Of a DNA stretch of 64,000 bases, positions 27,724 to 35,814 are shown one piece after another (the first letter of the stretch is position 1; each line of letters opens with the position of its first letter). Source of the DNA: JBHHUI01 sp965248775 (GTDB taxonomy: Bacteria; Chloroflexota; Anaerolineae; Anaerolineales; JBHHUI01). The position numbers and the translations under genes are program-made. Location of the stretch: contig OZ252150.1 of NCBI GenBank assembly GCA_965248775.1, positions 2,480,001 to 2,544,000 on the forward strand, read 5' to 3'. Below the pieces are notes generated by a model that saw nothing but the letters and a program-made list of their open reading frames with translations, did not search any database and had not been told where the DNA came from.

Positions 27724-29128
27724 CATTCCAGGCTGTCTCCCGATAAGCACGCATATCAACAACTTTGCCGGACAAACGCGCCTCTTCAGCCGCGAAGGCA
27801 AGCAGATGACTCTCCAATGCGTCGCGCGCGGTTGTCAAGTGCTGTGAGTTCTCACCTCGAATAGCCTGCTCGAATGCCTCCATAAGCCCTGTGTCTCCTC
27901 CGCCATGTCCATCCCCCGGACGATGCCAGTTGCGGTAGCGAGAGACCTTGCGTGTGCGATGATCGTGGACCTCCAGCTCGGACGAGAACATGTTGAGGCG
28001 CACGAAAAGTGTTGCGCGTGTGCCCTGCCAGCGCATGAAGCGCCCTTCTCGGTGCGAGTGACCCTGCATTGTCAGCGTCGCTGAGATGCCCCCTTCAAAT
28101 TCCAGCGCTACAACCTGGTTGTCTACTACGTCGTTATCGCAGTGGTAAACACATCTTCCATAGGGGCCTGTCTCCAACGCTTGCCGCAGCGCTGCCTGCC
28201 CCGGTTCGGGCGAGATCACCGAGCGCGGCCAACTATGATACTCCGTTAGATAGCGCAGTCGGGGGATAAGCAGGCTTAACACGCGCAGGGCAGCGCTGCC
28301 TGGTCTTGTGAGAGCCAGTCGGGCAAGAAGACGAAATTCAGGCGCGCTGACACTGGCAAGTTCGCGCAATAAAGGTTCGAGTTCTAGATAGATGTTGACA
28401 GCGTTGTATGGGCAAGTGTCTCCAACCGGGCAGCCATCTGTGCAGCGTTCCGGCACACCCGCAGGTGCGCGCTCTCGGCGGAACTGTTGCAACGAGCCAA
28501 AAGAGCTAAGGCGAATGCATTCGCGCCCCAGGAGCCATTGCAGAAGATCGAAGTCATGGCAACATTTAGCCAGGATCATCGGGCTTGTCTCTGCACTGTG
28601 CCGCCAGTTGCCGCGCACATAACTATGCGCCATGTGCCAGAACGAAACATACTCGTGATGCTCAATGGTGACGATATCTCCGAGTGTGCCCGCGCTAAGC
28701 AACGCACGCATGCGTCGAATGGTTGGCGTGTAACGCAGCACGTGCCCGATTTGTAACAGACGGCCGGTGTTCTCGGCGGCCTGTACGAGTTGCACGCACG
28801 CATCCCGCCGGTTCGCCATCGGCTTTTCGAGCAACACGTCGTAACCGGCCTGCAACGCTGCGACAGTCGGTGCAGTGTGCTGTTGGTCCTGGGTTGCAAT
28901 GATCGCCGCTCGCGCGCCGCGCGACTCGCCGAGCAAAGTATCCCAGCTCGCATACTGTCTTTCTGCTGGAATGTTGTGGGCTGCTGCAGTGGCAGCGCGG
29001 CGTTGTGTGTTTGGTTCAGCAACGGCCACGAGGCGGAATTGATTCGGGTGGTCGAGGATGTACTGACCATATGCTTCATGGCCGCGTTGGCCGGCACCGA
29101 TCAGGATGACTTCAATGGGATGGGACAT
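27710..29128 (-). CDS. Gfo/Idh/MocA family oxidoreductase
   Basis: This is an NAD(P)-dependent dehydrogenase of the glucose-fructose/inositol family. The N-terminal Rossmann fold shows VILIGAGQRGHEAYG. The catalytic-face motif EKPMANRRDACVQL is near residue 100, and the substrate-domain His region is YVRGNWRHSAETSPM and KCCHDFDLLQWLLGR. At 472 residues it is longer than the 330-390 typical of the family. An insert around 215-310 includes CTDGCPVGDTCPYN, a Cys cluster found in a subset of the family that may bind metal. It is likely to act on a sugar or sugar-derived substrate in the cytosol. It stands alone on the minus strand. Confidence 0.85.
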   Translation of the reverse strand: MSHPIEVILIGAGQRGHEAYGQYILDHPNQFRLVAVAEPNTQRRAATAAAHNIPAERQYASWDTLLGESRGARAAIIATQDQQHTAPTVAALQAGYDVLLEKPMANRRDACVQLVQAAENTGRLLQIGHVLRYTPTIRRMRALLSAGTLGDIVTIEHHEYVSFWHMAHSYVRGNWRHSAETSPMILAKCCHDFDLLQWLLGRECIRLSSFGSLQQFRRERAPAGVPERCTDGCPVGDTCPYNAVNIYLELEPLLRELASVSAPEFRLLARLALTRPGSAALRVLSLLIPRLRYLTEYHSWPRSVISPEPGQAALRQALETGPYGRCVYHCDNDVVDNQVVALEFEGGISATLTMQGHSHREGRFMRWQGTRATLFVRLNMFSSELEVHDHRTRKVSRYRNWHRPGDGHGGGDTGLMEAFEQAIRGENSQHLTTARDALESHLLAFAAEEARLSGKVVDMRAYRETAWNATRL

Positions 29129-29155
29129 AGGCGCCTATTGTACGTTTGAAATCGT

Positions 29156-29183
29156 TTGACCGTCGCATGGCTAGATATACAAT
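29156..29183 (+). promoter_or_regulatory. Promoter-like sequence in the 29.1-29.6 kb gap
   Basis: TTGACC (29156-29161) and TACAAT (29178-29183) are 16 bases apart, a good sigma-70 match on the plus strand. The next plus-strand gene begins 468 bases later, with a terminator in between. The 522-base gap has no convincing protein gene. Confidence 0.45.
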
Positions 29184-29527
29184 CTGGTCTTCCTTGTCAT
29201 CGCCAATGTGATATCAAGATCGTCGCGCGCACGCAAAGTTCCCTTGCGCCAATACAGATTGGTCAGGCAGTGCTCATGCCCAGATGTTTTGACACACGTC
29301 ACGAATACTGACCAGCGTCTGTTGGAGTTTAAAACCAGAATAGTAAACGAGAATAAGCTTGAATTTGAGGGGCTGGCGAACGCCTCTCACATGCCACGAG
29401 CTACTGTATGCTCTTCGTGTTGAACAAGGACGGCGTTCCCTCGGTTAGCAAATTTCTACAGGTGAATTAGACACATCAATATAGTCAGATTGAAATCGCG
29501 GACTTGGTTGGTGTACACTTTAATTCG

Positions 29528-29566
29528 CTGCCGCCTAACTTTGCTGTACGTGAGGCGGCAGTTTTT
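29528..29566 (+). terminator. Rho-independent terminator without an upstream gene
   Basis: CTGCCGCCT (29528-29536) pairs perfectly with AGGCGGCAG (29553-29561) across a 16-base loop, followed by TTTTT. There is no plus-strand gene ahead of it, only the promoter-like sequence at 29156. The minus-strand direction lacks a T-run. It could end a small transcript or act as an attenuator for the gene at 29651. Confidence 0.7.
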
Positions 29567-29650
29567 CCGCGGATTGTGGCTTTGACTGGACCGTCATATT
29601 CTCGTCCGGTTGGCCGGTAAGTCCCGTAATTTGGGCAAAGGGGAGGCAAA

Positions 29651-30634
29651 ATGAACTCAAGAGAACAGAACCGAAAATGCAAGGGCACTAAGCGAGATGG
29701 TACGCCGTGTAAGAGCCGCAGCCTGCTGCAGGGTTCAGACTATTGTCGGTGGCATCAGCCTGATGCTGAATTTTCCACTTCAACGGGTCGATATACTCCT
29801 AGTAAGACGCGACAGGTTCAGCAAACACTCCCTGCCACGCTGACCGCACCTGAACTGGTGCGGGTGCCAGCAGGAGAGTTCCAGATGGGGGCAACTGCGA
29901 GGCGCCCATCTATCAGTGAGGAGCCAGCAGAAGGGCACTGGCATTGGACTGGGGCAGATGCGAGGCGCACATCGCGCAGTGTGGAGCCCCAGCATCAGGC
30001 CTATGTGTCCGAGTTTTATATCGGTAAGTACGCGGTGACAAATGAGCAGTATATGGCTTTCGTGCGGTTGACCGGACACAAATCTCCGAAGCATTGGAAG
30101 GCTGGCCGGATTCCTTCGGCCAAAACTAACCATCCGGTGGTCTATGTTTCGTGGGATGATTCGGTAGCATTTTGCAAGTGGTTGAGTGAGCAAACTGGAA
30201 AGCCATTTCGCCTTCCGACCGAGGCTGAGTGGGAAATGGCGGCCCGAGGGATGGATGGCAGGGAGTATCCATGGGGAGACGAGTGGGATAAGGAAAAGTG
30301 CAACAGCGGGGAACCCGCGGGAGGTGATACCACGCCAGTGGGCAAGTATTCACCAGCTGGTGATAGTCCCTATGGCTGTGCTGACATGGCGGGGAACGCA
30401 TGGGAGTGGTGCGCGGATTGGTTTGACGAAGATGAATACAAGCGGCGGTCGAGGCGGGTGGTCAAAGACCCGCAGGGCCCGGAGAGCGGCGAAGATCGTG
30501 TGGTGCGCGGTGGGTCTTGGGTTAGCAATCCTAGGTTTGCGCGCTGTGCGTATCGCGGCAGGGGCGCTCCCGGGCATTTTTACGACCTCATCGGTTTTCG
30601 GGTTGTGGCGTCTCTGCCGAATTCTAAATCCTGA
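29651..30634 (+). CDS. SUMF1/formylglycine-generating-enzyme-fold protein with N-terminal Cys/His motif
   Basis: The 327 residues comprise an N-terminal zinc-ribbon-like motif and a SUMF1 (C-type-lectin-like) domain. The motif has Cys10, Cys19 and a later Cys-x3-His in KCKGTKRDGTPC and DYCRWHQP. The domain spans about 65-325, with EFYIGKYAVTNEQYMAF, FRLPTEAEWEMAARG and PYGCADMAGNAWEWCADWF. True formylglycine-generating enzymes have a catalytic Cys soon after the RGGS motif; here RGGSWVSNPRFARC has Ser/Asn at that place and keeps only the later Cys, so sulfatase activation is unlikely. A strong AAGGGGAGG ribosome binding site (29638-29646) supports the start. The molecular role is unknown. Confidence 0.8.
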   Translation: MNSREQNRKCKGTKRDGTPCKSRSLLQGSDYCRWHQPDAEFSTSTGRYTPSKTRQVQQTLPATLTAPELVRVPAGEFQMGATARRPSISEEPAEGHWHWTGADARRTSRSVEPQHQAYVSEFYIGKYAVTNEQYMAFVRLTGHKSPKHWKAGRIPSAKTNHPVVYVSWDDSVAFCKWLSEQTGKPFRLPTEAEWEMAARGMDGREYPWGDEWDKEKCNSGEPAGGDTTPVGKYSPAGDSPYGCADMAGNAWEWCADWFDEDEYKRRSRRVVKDPQGPESGEDRVVRGGSWVSNPRFARCAYRGRGAPGHFYDLIGFRVVASLPNSKS

Positions 30635-31132
30635 CGGGTGCCAAAACCGAGAGTCAACTTCTCTCGCTTTCTTGACTTGTTCAAATCCATGCCGATCTGG
30701 GGCTGGGGAAGAGCAGGCGTGTAAGGTCGGAATCTCCTCGACACTTCGTACAAAATTTATACACCATTTGCACTGAATTGTTGCAGGCAGCCTGTATAAA
30801 TTGGACATAATTGCCTATCTTTAACCTGAACCCCCATACCAACGATCACTTGGTCAGCGTAACTCGTGACAGAGCCCAGCACGTCGTTATCGAAGGGTTA
30901 GACAAGCCTTCAGTGGTCCTCTCTATTACGAGTAGCTGTATCACAATGTACCCTGATCTGGCGAGCTGCTGCTGGGCGTTGGCGCCTGTGCTGTAAAATA
31001 CACAGACCGCTGCCGATCGGTGAGCCAGATATATGGCTAAGTATGTTTACCCTCCGGGTGATGAGAACAACTTGGGCTCGTTTCCCTCGATCCAATTGAA
31101 TACAATGGTTCATTCCAGAGGAGGCAAAGTTT
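30635..31132. other. 498-base gap with a weak terminator and no gene seen
   Basis: CGAGAG (30648-30653) and CTCTCG (30661-30666) form a short stem followed by CTTTCTT, a plausible terminator for the SUMF1-domain gene. Beyond it I see no supported reading frame, tRNA or clear promoter. AGAGGAGG at 31117-31124 is the ribosome binding site of the next gene. Confidence 0.45.
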
Positions 31133-31846
31133 ATGATCCGAAATGTAACGGCTGATCTCTATCAGATTGGTGCTTGTGTAGAGGGCGAGCGCGGTCACGA
31201 AGCTGTGCGCGTCTATGTACTGCAGAACGAGGGACGCCCAATCATCCTTGATTGTGGCTCGCAATTGCATCGCGCCGAGATCATAGCGGACCTTGATGAA
31301 GTGCTCGGCGGTGCTGCTCCGGCCTATGTTTTCCTCACCCATTCTGAGCTGCCACACTCCGGCAACTTGCAGCAGATCGTCGAGCGCTGGCCCGAGATTC
31401 AGGTGCTCATCTCGAGCCTGCTGCTCAAGTACATTGAACTAGCACCCATCATGCCATTGGATCAGATCACGACAGTTGATCCAGGTACAACGCTCGAATT
31501 GGCTGGGCGTGAGCTGCGGTTTGTCAATGCCTTGCTCAAGGATCAACCCGGCACGCAGTGGATCTACGATGTGCGCACAGCCACACTGTTTACCGGCGAT
31601 GGGTTCGGCTACTATCATTCTGCGGACGCGTGTGAACAGTTTGACGACGAAGCGATCACAGACGAAGGACTGCGAGATTATCATCACGATACATTTCGCT
31701 TCTTGCGCTGGGTCATCCCAGAGAAAATCAACAAGGCCTTCGACGAAATGTTTGCACACTACGACATGCAAGTACTTGCTCCCACCCACCCACGCCAATG
31801 CCTTTCAGGGGGATATTGGTATTACCCCGATTCAGTGGACAGTTGG

Positions 31847-32707
31847 TTAAGCCACTAAAGGTAATTGTTCATAGGCATGTGGGCTCATGTAATCCAGGGC
31901 CGAATGCATCCGTTGCCGATTGTAAAACACTTCGACATAGTCAAAGACGCTGGTGCGAGCAGCGGCCCGGCTGGCGTACAGTTGCTGGTATACACACTCG
32001 GATTTCAGGCTGGCAAAGAAGCTCTCCATGGGGGCGTTATCGTAGCAGTTTCCCCTTCGGCTCATACTGGGCGTGTCATGAAGCTTGCGCAGCGCCTGAT
32101 ACTCAGCGCTGGCGTACTGACTCCCCCGGTCAGAATGATGGATGAGACCTGGCGGCGGTTTTCGCGAACGCAGAGCCATCTCCAAAGCATCCAAAGTCAG
32201 TTGGCGGCCCAAGCGTTTGCCGAGTGCCCAGCCGACGATCCGTCGCGAGTACAGGTCGAGGACTGCTGCGAGATAGAGCCACCCTTCACTGGTTGCAATG
32301 TAAGTGATGTCGGCCAGCCACACTTCGTTAGGCGCAGTGGCCGTGAAGTCCTGAACGAGCAAATTCGGCGCTACGGGCAGGCTGTGCTTCGACTGGGTTG
32401 TCACCTTGTAGCTCCGTTTGCGTCGGGCTTGCAGGCCATGCAGGCGCAACAGACGGGCCACCCGGTTGTGGCCGCAGCGGATGCCGCGGTCCTGTAGTTC
32501 GCGGTGAATGCGCGGACAGCCATAGACGCCGCGATGCTGCTCAAAGATCGCTCTGATCTCGCGTCCCAACGCCTGGCTGGCTTGCTCGCGCGGGCTGACC
32601 GGCCGCTTGCGCCAGGCGTAGTAGCCGCTACGTGTGACTTGCAGTACCCGACACATCAGACTGATGCTGTACTCGCCTTTGTGTTCGTCAATGAAGCGAA
32701 ATCTCAC
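31847..32707 (-). CDS. IS3-family transposase OrfB (DDE integrase core)
   Basis: The catalytic half has 286 residues and is complete. It begins with an HTH_21-like segment (VLQVTRSGYYAWRKRP, HRGVYGCPRIHRELQ). The rve core follows, with the DDE residues in VWLADITYI, LAAVLDLYSRRIVGWA and NAPMESFFASLKSE. The start overlaps the end of OrfA by four bases (32704-32707); in this family OrfAB is usually made by -1 frameshifting, though simple coupling is also possible here. It differs clearly from the IS at 20.5 kb. Confidence 0.93.
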   Translation of the reverse strand: MRFRFIDEHKGEYSISLMCRVLQVTRSGYYAWRKRPVSPREQASQALGREIRAIFEQHRGVYGCPRIHRELQDRGIRCGHNRVARLLRLHGLQARRKRSYKVTTQSKHSLPVAPNLLVQDFTATAPNEVWLADITYIATSEGWLYLAAVLDLYSRRIVGWALGKRLGRQLTLDALEMALRSRKPPPGLIHHSDRGSQYASAEYQALRKLHDTPSMSRRGNCYDNAPMESFFASLKSECVYQQLYASRAAARTSVFDYVEVFYNRQRMHSALDYMSPHAYEQLPLVA

Positions 32708-33000
32708 TTCTGCTCGCGCGCAAACACCGCCAGGGCTTTTTTTAGGATGTCCCGTTCCTGGCGCACCACGTGCAATTCGCGCTTCAACTCGGCCAGCTCG
32801 CGGTCGCGCTCCTTCGGCTTTCCCTTTCCGGGAAATGCCTGCGCTCCATCAGCCGCGTATTCAGCCCGCCAGCGATTCAGACTGCTACTACTTACTCCCA
32901 AATCCAAAGCAAGCTGCTCAACCGCTGTGTCGCTATCATACGATAACCGAACGGCTTCGACCTTGAATTCGCGCGTGTATGTCTTCCTGTATGTACTCAT
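32704..33000 (-). CDS. IS3-family transposase OrfA (HTH)
   Basis: This 98-residue protein binds the IS ends. It begins TYRKTYTREFKVEAVRLSYD and contains the helix-turn-helix ALDLGVSSSSLNRWRAEY. It ends in the leucine-zipper-like ELAELKRELHVVRQERDILK typical of IS3 OrfA. It is intact and lies upstream of OrfB with a four-base overlap. Confidence 0.92.
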   Translation of the reverse strand: MSTYRKTYTREFKVEAVRLSYDSDTAVEQLALDLGVSSSSLNRWRAEYAADGAQAFPGKGKPKERDRELAELKRELHVVRQERDILKKALAVFAREQK

Positions 33001-33143
33001 TTGGGTCCTCCCTGATCTGTGAATCTATCTTATCTCGTTGTCCACTAAACCAGGGTAATGCCATATCGCTGCCCATCTCGTTCGGATGAAAAAAACTCTG
33101 ACAGCAGTGAGCAACGAATATCGCAACGGAGGAGGAGACTGAT

Positions 33144-34016
33144 ATGGATTTGAAAATATTTGGCGAGGGCATCGAGTGCGTCGGGGTGCGCGCGATCACG
33201 GATGACATCTATTGGATCTCCCATTGCCTGGGGATATTGCCGGCGAGTATTACACCAACTATTTTGATCTGCTGCCGGATTATGATAAAAACAAGGAGCG
33301 CGTAGTCGATGCTCCGTTTTCGGCGTTCCTGATCATGGATGAGAAGAATCTACTGATCGACACCGGCGCGCCCACCCAGCGTGAGAGTACGCTGCAAGCA
33401 ATCGATCATCTGCTGGGGGAGCGCACGTTGGATTACATCTGGAATCAGTCACATTGAGCTACCGCATGCGGGCAATGCGGTTCCAATCAATCGGCGTTAT
33501 CCGGATGCACAACTGGTTACTGCAGGGGATGGTGACCAGTATTACACGCTGCACGGTCTGACCAAAGCATTGCGGGTTACCCCCGGTGATGTGCTCGAAC
33601 TCGGACGGCATACGTTGGAGATGGTTGATCCGATCTTTATCGATCATAGTTTTTCACAATGGGCGTATGAACAGCATAGTGGCATGTTATTTTCAGTCGA
33701 TTGGGGCCTCAACCTACATGAGCCGGCACTCGGTCAGTGTTTTCAATTTATGGATGAGATCATGGCTGCCGACTACACGCCCGAGATTTTCACGGACGAT
33801 ATCAAGATAAATGCGTGGTTTCAATTCCCCTGGTTGGCGTTTACTGATTCGGATGAGATCGCCTCTGCTGTAGACCGCGTTTTTGAAAAATACGATGTGC
33901 GCATCTTCGCGCCCGCCCATGGGAACATCATTCGTAAAGATGTTCAAAACTATATCGAGTATATCAGGGAGGGAATGCGGCAGGCTGCTGAGATGCCCTT
34001 TTACCTTGGGCAATAA
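33144..34016 (+). pseudogene. Second flavodiiron-like MBL-fold gene with two frameshifts
   Basis: This paralogue starts two bases after the end of the first MBL gene, behind GGAGGAGGA at 33129-33137. The product reads in three steps: MDLKIFGEGIECVGVRAI to ISHCLG; then GEYYTNYFDLLPDYDKNKER to TLDYIW; then HIELPHAGNAVPINRRYP to the end. One G is missing near 33226 (the GGGG run) and one A is extra near 33452, so the net frame is restored; the middle 75 codons would be misread. Metal-site residues HIELPH, FIDHSF, FSVDWG and FAPAHGN are present. It is therefore either a young pseudogene or carries two sequence errors. Confidence 0.7.
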
Positions 34017-34081
34017 TGAGCACATAAAACCACCGAGATACTTCACTTTGCCAATGTAAGCGCTGTTCTGAGGCATCAAAG

Positions 34082-34122
34082 GCTTACCCTGCCCCCAATA
34101 AATACACTGGGGCGGGGTGAGC
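34082..34122. repeat. 14-bp-stem hairpin after the MBL pair
   Basis: GCTTACCCTGCCCC (34082-34095) pairs with GGGGCGGGGTGAGC (34109-34122), with two G-T wobbles, across a 13-base loop. There is no T-run, so it is not a typical terminator. It resembles the C/G-rich hairpins at 54727-54829. The rest of the 295-base gap 34017-34311 has no gene. Confidence 0.6.
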
Positions 34123-34311
34123 GGGCATGGGGGATTCCGTTGCAAGGGTTGAGTCCGCCAACCCGATTTCCCAGTGATTAACTTTCCAATCCAATCTCTC
34201 ACTCATAGCCAACAAGGAAGTTGCCTTTTCATATCACCCGCGACCGCTGCTTAAACTCCGGGCAGACCCGACTTTGAAAAGATTAGCCTCTCAATATTTG
34301 GGAGAAATTTA

Positions 34312-35559
34312 GTGACAGCAGACGATATCTTAACGCCAGAATATACACGCAACATGCGCATCATCGGCCACTCTGATCAGGGCGGCCGCTCCGATGGTGT
34401 GCAGGTGATGGTCAGCGGCGGCTACGCCTATATTGGGCACGTTTTATCAGGTGGCTTTACTGTGATCGATGTGCGCGATCCGTCGGATCCCAATTTCGTC
34501 AAGCATGTCCCCCAGCCAGGACGCACCTGGAGCCAGCACTTGCAGACCCACGGGGACTTACTCCTCATCGTCAATATGAAGGACATGCTGCAAGATGAGA
34601 AGGTCGACACAGGCGAATATTATTCCGGCTCTATTGGTGACAAAGTTGATATCTCCGGTTCGGATCAAAGCTACTCTGCGGGCATGCGTATCTTTGACAT
34701 TGAGGACCGAGCGAACCCGCGTGAGATAGGATTTATGCCGCTGGAAGGGCTCGGTGTTCACCGCATTTGGTATACCGGCGGTCAGTGGGCCTATATCTCC
34801 GCGCTGCCTCCCGGATTTAGCGACGACATCTTTATCATCGTGGATATGTCCGATCCCGCGAATCCCGAGCCCGTAAGTCGTTTATGGCTTCCGGGCATGA
34901 ATGCCGAAGCTGGCGAGAAACCCAACTGGGATCCCAAATACCGCTACGCGTTGCACCATGCCATCGTTAAGGGGGATCTCGCTTGCGGTGCTTGGCGCGA
35001 TGGCGGCGTCACGACGATGGATGTAAGTGACCGACATAACCCGAAGATACTCGCGCACCGCAATTTTGCGCCTCCCTTTGCCGGAGGTACACATAATGCC
35101 CTACCGTTGCTCGATCGAAATCTTCTCGTTGTCGTAGAAGAATCCGTGCTCGATAATTGCGAAGATGGCATCAAACGCAACTGGGTTTTTAATATTCAAG
35201 ACCCTGGTAATCCCATCAGCATTTCTACTTTACCGATTCCAGACGAGATCGATTATGTGAAAAAGGGGGGACAATTCGGCCCCCACAATATTCATGCGAA
35301 TCGACCAGAGAGTTTCCAAAGTTCAGATATCGTATTTGTAACCTACCAGAATGCCGGGCTGGGGGTCTACGATATCAAGGATCCCTTCCGCCCGGTTGAA
35401 ATCGCCGCGTTGGTGCCACCACCACCGGCCAAGATGATGGATTACCGTCCAAATCGGCCGCAAGTTGTCGACACTACCGATGTTTTTGTGGATGAGAAAG
35501 GCCTGATCTATTGCACCGACTCAAACGCCGGTCTCTATATCATGGAGATGAACATTTAA
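34312..35559 (+). CDS. LVIVD-repeat beta-propeller protein
   Basis: The 415 residues contain repeated strands of the LVIVD type: FTVIDVRDPSDPNFVKHV, RIFDIEDRANPREIGFM, IFIIVDMSDPANPEPVSR, TTMDVSDRHNPKIL and LGVYDIKDPFRPVEIAAL. Each has the form V-D-V/I-x-D-P-x-x-P, spaced about 50 residues, which predicts a beta-propeller. No signal peptide is evident, so it may be cytosolic. The start is a GTG. Function is unknown; homologues are usually listed only as repeat proteins. It stands alone, 296 bases after the MBL pair. Confidence 0.78.
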   Translation: MTADDILTPEYTRNMRIIGHSDQGGRSDGVQVMVSGGYAYIGHVLSGGFTVIDVRDPSDPNFVKHVPQPGRTWSQHLQTHGDLLLIVNMKDMLQDEKVDTGEYYSGSIGDKVDISGSDQSYSAGMRIFDIEDRANPREIGFMPLEGLGVHRIWYTGGQWAYISALPPGFSDDIFIIVDMSDPANPEPVSRLWLPGMNAEAGEKPNWDPKYRYALHHAIVKGDLACGAWRDGGVTTMDVSDRHNPKILAHRNFAPPFAGGTHNALPLLDRNLLVVVEESVLDNCEDGIKRNWVFNIQDPGNPISISTLPIPDEIDYVKKGGQFGPHNIHANRPESFQSSDIVFVTYQNAGLGVYDIKDPFRPVEIAALVPPPPAKMMDYRPNRPQVVDTTDVFVDEKGLIYCTDSNAGLYIMEMNI

Positions 35560-35755
35560 TCTCCCGTGAGGATTGCCCTCTTTTCAAAGGCAATACGAAC
35601 GCTCGTCTGCCCTCATTCTGACTATTCCATCTTTCTCATACGAGAATAAAATATGCAACGCGTACTCGAAGTGCTTGGCGTGGCAAGTTTGTTCGCGCCG
35701 CGATCATTGATCTGGAAAGGGCTGCCTGGATTTTAGATAGAAATGATTCCGAATA

Positions 35756-35761
35756 TATAAT
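35756..35761 (+). promoter_or_regulatory. -10-like box upstream of FGGY kinase 1
   Basis: A perfect TATAAT lies 54 bases before the GTG start of the kinase, at the end of an AT-rich patch. No good -35 is seen at the right distance. The 255-base gap before the kinase holds no gene. Confidence 0.4.
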
Positions 35762-35814
35762 GCAGGTATTAAATCGCACTATTACGATGCAGTCTGAATT
35801 AACGGAATAACACA

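Larger units (their letters stand above)
31817..33063 (-). mobile_element. Intact IS3-family insertion sequence
   Basis: The ends are TGGTATTACCC (31817-31827) and its inverse GGGTAATGCCA (33053-33063). The inverted similarity continues inward through AGTGGACA at each end, about 24 of 28 positions. The 3-bp target duplication TAT flanks it (31814-31816 and 33064-33066). It is 1,247 bases long and encodes intact OrfA and OrfB on the minus strand. It interrupts the MBL-fold gene near its 3' end. Confidence 0.88.
31133..33142 (+). pseudogene. Flavodiiron-like MBL-fold protein, frameshifted and split by an IS
   Basis: The gene is in two pieces, 31133-31816 and 33064-33142, around an IS element. 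Joining the pieces, and removing a 4-base duplication (CCAC) in the CCCACCCACCCA run at 31781-31792, gives a product ending APTHANAF, then QGDIAAHL, closing at TGA 33140-33142. The fold is the metallo-beta-lactamase type of flavodiiron (ODP) proteins: the metal motif His-x-Glu-x-x-His appears as HSELPHSGN, with Pro in place of the usual Asp, then FTGDGFGY and the terminal His of PTHAN. The position that carries His in the next gene (FIDHSFSQW) is Gln here (LKDQPGTQW). A similar gene follows directly. It may once have handled O2 or NO, or been a hydrolase; the damaged copy is probably inactive. Confidence 0.75.

Noticed and set aside
29651..30634. Calling the SUMF1-domain gene a sulfatase-activating formylglycine-generating enzyme
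   Set aside because: The first catalytic Cys after RGGS is absent and no sulfatase gene is nearby.
31836..33044. IS boundaries at TGGACA/TGTCCA
   Set aside because: Inverted similarity extends about 20 bases further out and only the outer boundaries (31817-33063) give a target duplication (TAT).
35570..35600. Terminator after the LVIVD gene (ATTGCC...GGCAAT)
   Set aside because: The stem is only six base pairs and there is no T-run.
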